Assembly (NCBI GenBank): GCA_913054115.1
Contig: CAJXIS010000173.1
Coordinates: 1-5,128, forward strand
Direction of reading: 5' to 3'
DNA: 5,128 nucleotides
Source of the DNA: an uncultured Acidimicrobiaceae bacterium
GTDB taxonomy: Bacteria; Actinomycetota; Acidimicrobiia; Acidimicrobiales; MedAcidi-G1
Shown piece after piece: positions 1 to 4,746 of the stretch; within the stretch, counting starts at the first letter, position 1; each line of letters starts with the position of its first letter. Made by a program: the position numbers and the translations under genes. Below the pieces are notes generated by a model that searched no databases, was not told where the DNA came from, and worked only from the letters and a program-made list of their open reading frames with translations.

Positions 1-175
1 GCGTGCTCTTCTTGGCCGGCGTGCTCTTCTTGGCCGGCGTGCTCTTCTTGGCCGGCGTGCTCTTCTTGGCCGGGGCCTTCTTGACTGGGGCGCTCTTCTT
101 GGCCGGGGCCTTCTTCGCAGGCGCCTTCTTGGCCAGGGCATTCTTCGCCGCCGTGCTCGTCTTCTTCGTGGCCAT
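1..175 (-). CDS. Lys/Ala/Pro-rich N-terminal tail of a cut protein; possibly a TraR/DksA-type zinc-finger protein
   Basis: Partial gene: it starts with ATG at 175-173 and runs off the left edge after 58 complete codons. The visible part begins MATKKTSTAAKNALA, then carries KKAPA twice, KKSAPV, KKAPA, three KKSTPA units and a fourth begun. It is a basic, disordered, histone-H1-like tail likely to contact nucleic acid. A good Shine-Dalgarno (AGGAG, 182-186) sits 6 bases before the ATG, so the start is secure. No folded domain is visible. In Streptomyces and other actinobacteria, the region after divIVA holds a TraR/DksA-like protein with a similar AKK-rich N-terminal extension, next to lspA and rluD; that synteny is the basis for the suggestion. 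A histone-like or HU-fusion protein is the main alternative. Unlike Streptomyces, no ileS lies between divIVA and this gene. Coding is confident; the family is inference. Confidence 0.75.
   Translation of the reverse strand, partial: MATKKTSTAAKNALAKKAPAKKAPAKKSAPVKKAPAKKSTPAKKSTPAKKSTPAKKST
3..74 (-). repeat. Four tandem 18-bp repeats encoding KKSTPA
   Basis: Four head-to-tail 18-base copies (plus-strand unit GTGCTCTTCTTGGCCGGC) at 3-20, 21-38, 39-56 and 57-74. The first three are identical and the fourth differs only in its last base. Each spans one KKSTPA period of the lysine-rich tail on the minus strand. Identity at silent positions as well points to recent slippage expansion. Looser 15- and 18-base units (KKAPA, KKSAPV) continue to about position 130. 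The array reaches the window edge, so its full copy number is unknown. Confidence 0.9.
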
Positions 176-181
176 GGCCGT

Positions 182-186
182 CTCCT
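182..186 (-). promoter_or_regulatory. Ribosome binding site of the lysine-rich gene
   Basis: AGGAG on the minus strand, 6 bases before the ATG at 175. It is the clearest Shine-Dalgarno in the left half of the window and fixes the start of the cut gene. By contrast, sepF and divIVA have no clear one. Confidence 0.7.
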
Positions 187-255
187 GGTCGTCTACCCGC
201 CTCGAAGTCCTCTGCGGGACCGGTTCACCGGCTCACCCGTGCTCCGAGCGGACGC

Positions 256-261
256 AGCGTA
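256..261 (-). promoter_or_regulatory. Possible -10 hexamer (TACGCT) upstream of the lysine-rich gene
   Basis: TACGCT, which fits TANNNT, lies 80 bases before the ATG at 175. The same hexamer occurs directly before sepF and divIVA. No convincing -35 is seen 16-18 bases upstream, and the flanks differ from the other two copies, so this is weak. Confidence 0.2.
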
Positions 262-280
262 GCGGGGGCCGTGACGCTTC

Positions 281-301
281 GGCTGATCCGTCGGATCGGC
301 C
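281..301. repeat. 21-bp imperfect palindrome between divIVA and the lysine-rich gene
   Basis: The plus strand reads arm GGCTGATCC, centre GTC, arm GGATCGGCC. The inner core GATCCG-T-CGGATC is a perfect inverted repeat, and the outer arms have one mismatch (a G-U pair if the plus strand is transcribed). No T-run follows on the minus strand, so it is not a typical intrinsic terminator. Its position, 106 bases before the next start codon, would suit an operator or an mRNA processing hairpin. Function is unknown. Confidence 0.45.
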
Positions 302-339
302 TGCCTGCACATGGCCGGTCAGTCCCCGTCGGTGAGGCA

Positions 340-413
340 CTCCCGGGCGAACCTGGCTCAACAAATCAGGCCTCGGCAATCCAGGCTCGACCAACCAGGT
401 CTCGGCGAATCAG
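340..413 (-). repeat. Degenerate tandem array of 14-16 bp units after divIVA
   Basis: Read on the minus strand, five consecutive units fill this stretch: CTGATTCGCCGAGAC (413-399), CTGGTTGGTCGAGC (398-385), CTGGATTGCCGAGGC (384-370), CTGATTTGTTGAGC (369-356) and a diverged CAGGTTCGCCCGGGAG (355-340). The first four share roughly CTGRTT-NGYCGAG-RC. The unit resembles the end of the adjacent 21-base duplication, so the array may have decayed from copies of the divIVA 3' end. The 255-base gap around it (176-430) holds no supportable gene. Confidence 0.6.
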
Positions 414-451
414 TTCTCTTCGGTGAAGAATCAGTCGTCGTCGGTGAAGAA
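410..451 (-). repeat. Tandem 21-bp duplication of the divIVA 3' end including its stop codon
   Basis: The last seven codons of divIVA (451-431, FFTDDD-stop) are followed immediately, in frame, by a second copy (430-410) that would read FFTEEN-stop. Eighteen of 21 bases match and both copies end in TGA. The second copy lies outside the reading frame product unless the first stop is read through. It is most simply a duplication by slippage. Confidence 0.8.
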
Positions 452-1213
452 GGCGTCCATCGCAGCGCCCTCGCTCCCGACCGACTGGCGCAGCTCGTCG
501 AGGAGGCCTCCGCCGGGTACGGCCAAGGTCGGCAGGTCTTCGGGACGACCCTTGGGCGTCGGCTCCCGTGCCGGCTCCGGCGCAGTCTTCGGTGGCTCCT
601 GCTTCCCGGGCGCCTCCGACCTCTCCGGCCCCGTCTCGACAGGCGTGGGCGCCGACTGGGGTGCCGACTCCGGCGGGCGTCGCGCCACACCGGGGGGGCG
701 CTTCTCGGCGAGGGGGCGGGCGGGAACCGCCTCGACCAACTTGCGCAGGTCGCTCAGCGATCCCAGCAGCCGCTCGCGGTGGGCGTCGATGTGGCGTTCC
801 ATGATGCTGATGTCGTCGCGCACGGCATCGCGTGTCACCTCCAGCGAGGTCGTCTCGTCGATCATGCGCTGCCGTGCCTTCTCGATGGCTGCCCGGACTT
901 CGGTCTCCGCTGCAGCTCGCAGCGTGGCCGCCTCGGATTCGGCTTCGGCCACGGTGCGCCGGCCCTCGGCCTCGGCGGTCGCGATCTCGGCCTCGGCAGT
1001 CGCTCGTGCCCGCTGGGTCGCATCCAACTCCTGATCGATGCGCTTCTCGGCCATTTCCGCCCGATCGAGGGCCGCCCGACGCTCAGCACGCAGATCGACG
1101 ATCTCACGGGTGGCGCGGTCGATCAGTGCATCGACCTGGGCCGGGTCGTAGCCGCGCAACTTCTGAGAGAACTCCGTGCCTTCGAGTTCGTGGAGGATGT
1201 CGCTGCCGTCCAT
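431..1213 (-). CDS. divIVA: DivIVA/Wag31-family cell-division and polar-growth scaffold
   Basis: DivIVA-domain coiled-coil protein of 260 residues. It begins MDGSDILHELEG and has the family hallmark QKLRGYDPAQVDALID at about 17-32, where LRGYD matches the FRGYD turn whose hydrophobic-plus-basic pair inserts in membrane in B. subtilis. A long heptad-rich coiled coil follows at about 32-160 (many A, E, R). Then comes a Pro/Glu-rich disordered linker (about 162-227) and a short tail LLDELRQSV...FFTDDD. In actinobacteria the protein marks curved membrane at poles and septa and recruits wall synthesis. The ATG at 1213 is preferred because the family motif starts soon after it; a TTG at 1237 would add eight unlikely residues. 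No clear Shine-Dalgarno precedes it, but TACGCT ends 6 bases before the ATG, which suits a leaderless start. It follows yggT by 55 bases. Family is certain; the start is likely. Confidence 0.93.
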   Translation of the reverse strand: MDGSDILHELEGTEFSQKLRGYDPAQVDALIDRATREIVDLRAERRAALDRAEMAEKRIDQELDATQRARATAEAEIATAEAEGRRTVAEAESEAATLRAAAETEVRAAIEKARQRMIDETTSLEVTRDAVRDDISIMERHIDAHRERLLGSLSDLRKLVEAVPARPLAEKRPPGVARRPPESAPQSAPTPVETGPERSEAPGKQEPPKTAPEPAREPTPKGRPEDLPTLAVPGGGLLDELRQSVGSEGAAMDAFFTDDD

Positions 1214-1219
1214 GGCGGG

Positions 1220-1225
1220 AGCGTA
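1220..1225 (-). promoter_or_regulatory. Candidate leaderless-promoter -10 element of divIVA
   Basis: TACGCT (TANNNT type) ends 6 bases before the divIVA ATG, placing it at about -12 to -7 if transcription starts at the A of the start codon. It sits in CGGTACGCTCC, an 11-mer also found just before sepF. No good -35 is visible and no Shine-Dalgarno competes. Inferred from spacing and repetition only. Confidence 0.4.
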
Positions 1226-1268
1226 CCGCCGGGGCAATCCGCCAGTGGGGCACCCGGAACGCAGGCGG

Positions 1269-1529
1269 TCAGAAGCAGAGGATGCGCTGAAGGAACATCA
1301 CGCCGAAGAAGGCGACGAGCGGCGAGAGATCGAAGGCGACGCTCCCCATCCGAACGGGTGGCAGTATCCGACGGAGGGGGACCAGCACGGGGTCGGTGAC
1401 GAGCAGGAGAAAGCCGACGAGCGATGCCGCAGTGCCCCTCGGGGAGATCGGGAACCAACTCGACACGACGCGCAGGAGCAGGATCCACCAATACAGGGTC
1501 AGGGCGATGCAGGCCACTTCCAGGATCAC
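1269..1529 (-). CDS. yggT: YggT-family small integral membrane protein
   Basis: Small membrane protein of 86 residues, near the usual size of a single YggT unit. A first hydrophobic helix lies at about 5-23 (IALTLYWWILLLRVV), followed by SSWFPISP. The family-typical central block is TDPVLVPLRRILPP (about 45-58), and a second helix lies at about 66-83 (DLSPLVAFFGVMFLQRIL). The block of DP, P-RR and PP residues is the recognisable YggT signature. Members sit between sepF and divIVA in many Gram-positive bacteria; links to division and osmotic tolerance are reported but the biochemical role is unclear. The start is GTG at 1529, 24 bases after the sepF stop, with only a weak purine-rich stretch upstream, so co-transcription with sepF is likely. 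The ylmH gene seen here in Firmicutes is absent, as expected for actinobacteria. Confidence 0.88.
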   Translation of the reverse strand: MILEVACIALTLYWWILLLRVVSSWFPISPRGTAASLVGFLLLVTDPVLVPLRRILPPVRMGSVAFDLSPLVAFFGVMFLQRILCF

Positions 1530-1553
1530 AACAGGTCTTTCTGTCTCGCCGGA

Positions 1554-2060
1554 TCAGTCGACGTCGTCGGGATCCTCGAGGAGACGGCGGTCCGCAACCG
1601 AGACCTCGACGTTGGTGGGGGTGAGCAGGTACACCTGATTCGCGACCTTCTCCATCTCGCCGCCCACTCCGTAACAGACGCCGCTGGCGAAGTCGATGAT
1701 GCGGCGCGACAACTCGCTCTCGACACCCTGCAGGTTGACGATCACCGGCTGCTCGGAGACGAAGCGGTCGGCCATCTCCTGAACGTCTTCGAAGGAGGTC
1801 GGTGCGACCGTGTGGGGCCGTGAGGCCACGGGTGGTGGAATCCGCTTGACAGTTCCCGTCGGCACCGGAGCGATCGTCCGCACTGTCTTCGAGGTCTCGC
1901 CGACCGACCACAACGAACGGCCTGTGACATCGGCGACGGATCGGGCCTCGACGAACTCGCTCGAGGAGAGCGGGCCACGCGGCTCCGGATCGCCAGGGTC
2001 GAACTCCTCGTACGCCTCGTCGGGGCCGAGGCCGAGATACAGCATCATCTTCTTCAGCAT
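1554..2060 (-). CDS. sepF: SepF, membrane anchor of the FtsZ ring
   Basis: SepF of 168 residues from the chosen ATG. The N-terminus MLKKMMLYLGLGPDE is the amphipathic membrane-binding helix, comparable to the MRKMAVYLGL-type start of Streptomyces SepF. An acidic, Pro-rich linker follows (about 15-75). The SepF core domain occupies about 82-160, with SFEDVQEMADRF, PVIVNLQGV, RRIIDFASGVCYGVGG and VYLLTPTNVEV. In bacteria without FtsA, SepF dimers bind the FtsZ C-terminal peptide and tether it to membrane; ftsZ lies in the same cluster. An upstream in-frame ATG at 2138 overlaps the yggS stop (TGATG) and would add 26 Gly/Pro/Arg-rich residues ahead of the membrane helix. I prefer 2060 because family members begin at this helix and TACGCT lies 7 bases before it. 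A third in-frame ATG is at 2093. Confidence 0.93.
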   Translation of the reverse strand: MLKKMMLYLGLGPDEAYEEFDPGDPEPRGPLSSSEFVEARSVADVTGRSLWSVGETSKTVRTIAPVPTGTVKRIPPPVASRPHTVAPTSFEDVQEMADRFVSEQPVIVNLQGVESELSRRIIDFASGVCYGVGGEMEKVANQVYLLTPTNVEVSVADRRLLEDPDDVD

Positions 2061-2067
2061 CCCGCGG

Positions 2068-2073
2068 AGCGTA
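2068..2073 (-). promoter_or_regulatory. Candidate leaderless-promoter -10 element of sepF
   Basis: TACGCT lies 7 bases before the sepF ATG at 2060, within CGGTACGCTCC, identical to the 11-mer before divIVA. The spacing suits transcription starting at or next to the ATG. No Shine-Dalgarno is seen upstream of this start. A -35 is not evident. If real, it also supports the 2060 start over the 2138 alternative. Confidence 0.4.
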
Positions 2074-2137
2074 CCGGTCCCGCGGCTCCGCATGTGTGCA
2101 TGTCCGGGAGGTCGCGTTCCGGGGTACCCGACGGCCA

Positions 2138-2803
2138 TCAGGTGCCGGGACGTTCTCCGAACAGAGCACGTCCCACGCGCACCAGGGTGGAGCCACAGTC
2201 AACGGCAACGTCGAGGTCATCGGTCATCCCCATCGACACCTCAGGGAGGCCAAGGCGCTCGGCCAGGTCGGCGACCGTGCGGAACACCCGTCGGGTGGCG
2301 GCGCGATCATCGGGTGCGCCGACGGTCATCAGCCCTCGGACATCGAGCCCCAGCGACACGCCATGTGTGACCAGTCCCTCCACATCGCCAGGAGGGCAGC
2401 CCCCCCGACCGGGCAGGCCGACGGCGTCGACCTGGATCAGGACACTCGCCGCCGGGCTCCGCTTGGCAACCTCGTCGAGGAGCTCAACCCGGTCGATCGT
2501 CTGCCAGAGGGCGATCACATCCGCGAGTCTCCGGACCTTGTTGCGTTGGAGCCGGCCGATCAGGTGCCACGCCATGTCGCCGACGCCCCCACCCACGGGG
2601 TCCTCATACTTGGCGAGGATCTCCTGGGCGTAGTTCTCCCCGACCTGGCGCAGGCCTGCCTGTCGGGCCGACTCGATCGCGGCGACGGGGAACCCCTTGG
2701 TCACGGGAAGCAGGTGGGTGCGGCCTGCGCTGCGCTCGGCCAGGTCGGCTACCAGTGCGGCGATGCGCTCCGTTGCGGCGTTTGTGTCGAACACGCCGCT
2801 CAT
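2138..2803 (-). CDS. yggS: YggS/PLPBP-family pyridoxal-phosphate homeostasis protein
   Basis: PLP-binding protein of 221 residues with the fold-type III (alanine-racemase-like) barrel. The cofactor lysine is K36 in LLPVTKGFP, matching the position in E. coli YggS. Other family motifs are VGENYAQE (about 54-61), WHLIGRLQRNK (79-89), SMGMTDDLDVAV (190-201) and GSTLVRVGRALFGER (204-218), which line the phosphate and ring sites. Members have no known enzymatic turnover; they bind PLP and buffer its level, affecting amino-acid and keto-acid metabolism. The cytosolic protein is often encoded in division clusters (ylmE in Bacillus). The ATG at 2803 overlaps the pgeF stop as ATGA, implying translational coupling. 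A GTG at 2818 would add five residues and is less likely. The stop overlaps an upstream candidate sepF ATG by one base. Confidence 0.95.
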   Translation of the reverse strand: MSGVFDTNAATERIAALVADLAERSAGRTHLLPVTKGFPVAAIESARQAGLRQVGENYAQEILAKYEDPVGGGVGDMAWHLIGRLQRNKVRRLADVIALWQTIDRVELLDEVAKRSPAASVLIQVDAVGLPGRGGCPPGDVEGLVTHGVSLGLDVRGLMTVGAPDDRAATRRVFRTVADLAERLGLPEVSMGMTDDLDVAVDCGSTLVRVGRALFGERPGT

Positions 2804-3486
2804 GGGCCCTCGATCCACGCCACGAGTGCCTGTCGTTCTGGCGACCCTCCAGTCCGGTGCGACCAGTAGCGCTCGTCACAGCCCGTACAGGCTCCGTCGA
2901 ACTCGATCTCGGACACCTCGCAGCGCTCGAGGGCGATACGCACTGCGGCCGGCAGGTCGAGCGCCGGTCGGCCATCGTCGGTGCATCCCCGCACCTCGTC
3001 GCCGAACTGCCCACAGAGGGCATCGAGGTCCGAGTCGCCGAACTCGTAGCAGCAGGCCCTGATGCACGGACCCACGACCGCCGTCTGGGGGCCGGGTGCC
3101 ACCTGCGCCAGGAGGGCAGAGGTCCGTTCGAGGACACCGGCCCGAAGCCCTCGCCAACCGACGTGGGCCACGGCGAGTCCCTCGGGAGCGGTGAGCACCA
3201 CTGGAGCACAGTCGGCCACCTGGATGCTCAGCACGGCGTCAGACCGCGCGGTGACCGCGGCGTCCGCCTCCGTGCCTGCTCCGTCGCCCGGTCCATCGAC
3301 CTGAACCACCCGGTCGCCGTGGACCTGGCTGAGCCACGTCCACGGTCCTGGCCGCAACGCCCCGCGGCGCTGGGACAGGACACCGGTCGGCTCGTCGATG
3401 GCGAGGTTGCCGTCGCTCACCTCGGTGGCAAGCACCTGAAGCATCCGCCCCGACGGCCGGCGTCGGCTGACCAGGATCCGGGCCAT
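2800..3486 (-). CDS. pgeF: PgeF/YfiH-family (DUF152) peptidoglycan editing factor, multi-copper polyphenol oxidoreductase superfamily
   Basis: Protein of 228 residues with the YfiH/LACC1 family active-site motifs: QVHGDRV (54-60, His56), VADCAPVV (90-97, Cys93), AHVGWRG (107-113, His108) and GPCIRACCYEF (139-149). His56, Cys93 and His108 correspond to the metal-binding His-Cys-His triad of the family. A C-terminal TGCDERYWSHR matches the usual family ending. E. coli YfiH removes wrongly incorporated L-serine from cell-wall precursors, while other members act as purine nucleoside enzymes, so the exact substrate is open. The N-terminal loop, usually resembling SLNLGxHVGDDP, is shortened here to DGNLAIDEP, giving a slightly short protein. 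The ATG at 3486 lies 45 bases after the ftsZ stop with no clear Shine-Dalgarno; Met15 (ATG at 3444) is a possible alternative. It overlaps yggS by four bases. Confidence 0.94.
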   Translation of the reverse strand: MARILVSRRRPSGRMLQVLATEVSDGNLAIDEPTGVLSQRRGALRPGPWTWLSQVHGDRVVQVDGPGDGAGTEADAAVTARSDAVLSIQVADCAPVVLTAPEGLAVAHVGWRGLRAGVLERTSALLAQVAPGPQTAVVGPCIRACCYEFGDSDLDALCGQFGDEVRGCTDDGRPALDLPAAVRIALERCEVSEIEFDGACTGCDERYWSHRTGGSPERQALVAWIEGP

Positions 3487-3531
3487 CGTCGGACCGGTTG
3501 GTTCGCCGGCGCCGCCTGGCGCGGGGGGTCC

Positions 3532-4608
3532 CTACTTCAGGAAGCTCGGAACGTCGAGCTCGTCATCGTCGCCGACGGCGAAGGGGTCGCTGTCGGGGGC
3601 GCGGGGCCCGTCGTTGGAGGTCGAGGCAGCGGTGTGGGAGCGCGATGCCGGACGGTCGCCGTCCCAGCGGTCGAACCCTGCGGCGATGACCGTGACCCGG
3701 ACGTCGTTCTCCATCTCATCGTCCACGACGGTGCCGAAGATGATGTTGGCATCGGGGTGAGCAACGCCGTGGATGACCTCTGCGGCCTCGTTGACCTCGA
3801 ACAGGCCCAGGTCGCTCGGACCCGAGATGTTGAGCAGGATGCCGCGTGCACCTTCGATGGAGGCTTCGAGCAGCGGGCTCGAAATGGCGTTGCGGGCGGC
3901 GTTGAGCGCCCGGCTCTCACCGGTCGCCTGACCCACGCCCATCAGGGCAGAGCCGGCGTCCTTGAGGATCATCTTCACGTCGGCGAAGTCGGTGTTGATG
4001 AGCCCCGGCGTGGTGATCAGGTTGGTGATGCCCTGCACGCCCTGGAGGAGTACCTCGTCCGCCATCTCGAAGGCGCTCTGCAGGGCCGTCTTCTCATTGG
4101 ACACGGTCAGGAGGCGGTCATTGGGGATGACGATCTGGGCGTCGACCTTCTCCTTGAGGTTCACGATGCCGTTCTCGGCCTGCACGGCGCGTCGGCGACC
4201 CTCGAACCCGAACGGGCGGGTCACCACGGCGATGGTCAGCGCACCGAGCGACTTGGCCAACTCGGCGATGACCGGAGCGGCGCCGGTACCGGTACCGCCA
4301 CCCTCGCCGGCGGTCACGAAGACCATGTCGGCACCCTCGATCACCTGTTCGATCTCGTCGAGGTGTTCCTCGGCTGCCTGACGACCGATTTCGGGATCGC
4401 TCCCGGCGCCGAGGCCCCGGGTGAGATCGCGACCGATGTCCAACTTCACGTCGGCATCGCTCATGAGCAGCGCCTGGGCATCGGTGTTCACGGCGACGAA
4501 CTCGACGCCCCGCAGACCCGATTCGATCATCCGGTTGACGGCGTTCACTCCGCCGCCGCCGACACCGATCACCTTGATCACCGCTAGGTAGTTCTGGGGG
4601 TTCGACAT
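3532..4608 (-). CDS. ftsZ: FtsZ, tubulin-like GTPase forming the division ring
   Basis: Complete FtsZ of 358 residues, slightly shorter than the 379 of M. tuberculosis. The GTPase domain has VIGVGGGGVNAVNRM (13-27), VNTDAQAL (40-47), the tubulin signature GEGGGTGTGAAP (101-112), TRPFGFEGRRR (130-140), and the T7 synergy loop NTDFADVK (205-212), whose Asp207 and Asp210 complete the GTPase site of the adjacent subunit. HPDANIIFGTVVDD and VRVTVIAAGFD (about 284-313) close the globular core. A linker of only about 33 residues leads to the C-terminal peptide DDDELDVPSFLK, the docking site for SepF. Glu102 in place of the Met common elsewhere is shared with mycobacterial FtsZ. The ATG at 4608 has AGGAG 9 bases upstream. 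FtsZ lies 220 bases after ftsQ with its own promoter signals, consistent with higher expression than its neighbours. Confidence 0.99.
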   Translation of the reverse strand: MSNPQNYLAVIKVIGVGGGGVNAVNRMIESGLRGVEFVAVNTDAQALLMSDADVKLDIGRDLTRGLGAGSDPEIGRQAAEEHLDEIEQVIEGADMVFVTAGEGGGTGTGAAPVIAELAKSLGALTIAVVTRPFGFEGRRRAVQAENGIVNLKEKVDAQIVIPNDRLLTVSNEKTALQSAFEMADEVLLQGVQGITNLITTPGLINTDFADVKMILKDAGSALMGVGQATGESRALNAARNAISSPLLEASIEGARGILLNISGPSDLGLFEVNEAAEVIHGVAHPDANIIFGTVVDDEMENDVRVTVIAAGFDRWDGDRPASRSHTAASTSNDGPRAPDSDPFAVGDDDELDVPSFLK

Positions 4609-4617
4609 GGTTCGCTT

Positions 4618-4622
4618 CTCCT
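4618..4622 (-). promoter_or_regulatory. Shine-Dalgarno of ftsZ
   Basis: AGGAG, extending to AGGAGAAG, 9 bases before the ftsZ ATG. It is one of only two strong ribosome sites in the window, fitting high FtsZ output. Confidence 0.75.
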
Positions 4623-4688
4623 GATGCTAGGTGCCGACCCGCTCACCGAGTCAGCCTGTTCCCCGGGTCAAGTGGTTCCGATCAGCAA

Positions 4689-4708
4689 CCCCCACCTTCA
4701 AGTGGAGG
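4689..4708 (-). promoter_or_regulatory. Hairpin in the ftsZ leader
   Basis: On the minus strand CCTCCAC pairs with GTGGGGG (7 bp, one G-U) around a six-base TTGAAG loop. It lies about 80 bases before the ftsZ start, downstream of the predicted promoter, so it would be in the 5' untranslated RNA. No T-run follows, so termination is unlikely; an effect on mRNA stability or regulator binding is possible. Confidence 0.35.
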
Positions 4709-4746
4709 GTCAGTGTTCAGACACTCAACCTCTAGTTGTGGTCAAG

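Noticed and set aside
1..74. Short direct repeats as a CRISPR array
   Set aside because: The 18-base units are contiguous with no spacers and lie in frame within a coding sequence.
3..335. Plus-strand frame with a repeated hydrophobic LFLAGV pattern that looks like membrane segments
   Set aside because: It is the reverse reading of the KKSTPA repeats. The minus-strand frame has a proper ATG and Shine-Dalgarno and fits the direction of all neighbours.
311..1399. A 362-codon plus-strand open frame opposite divIVA
   Set aside because: It is antisense to the coiled-coil gene, Arg/Leu/Gly-rich without domains, and crosses the divIVA-yggT gap, which is typical of a shadow frame.
1123..2220. A 365-codon minus-strand frame spanning sepF, yggT and the divIVA start
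   Set aside because: It is a different frame from three recognisable genes, is Arg/Pro-rich with no family features, and cannot coexist with them as a main product.
3509..3522. Small hairpin (GCGCC-AGGC-GGCGC, minus strand) between ftsZ and pgeF as a terminator
   Set aside because: The stem is only five pairs, no T-run follows, and pgeF begins 23 bases later, so it is more likely chance in GC-rich DNA.
2755..4587. A 610-codon open frame on the plus strand, antisense to ftsZ and pgeF
   Set aside because: It lies opposite two unmistakable genes, its product is low-complexity His/Gly/Arg/Asp-rich with no recognisable motif, and long antisense frames are expected in GC-rich coding DNA.
4633..4638. 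Near-start -10-like hexamer in the ftsZ leader (TAGCAT region)
   Set aside because: It would place the transcription start inside or next to the Shine-Dalgarno and has no acceptable -35.
4712..4725. AGTGT-TCAG-ACACT inverted repeat in the ftsZ leader as an operator
   Set aside because: Five-base arms are common by chance in a 220-base gap, and nothing else supports it beyond the better repeat at 4748-4764.
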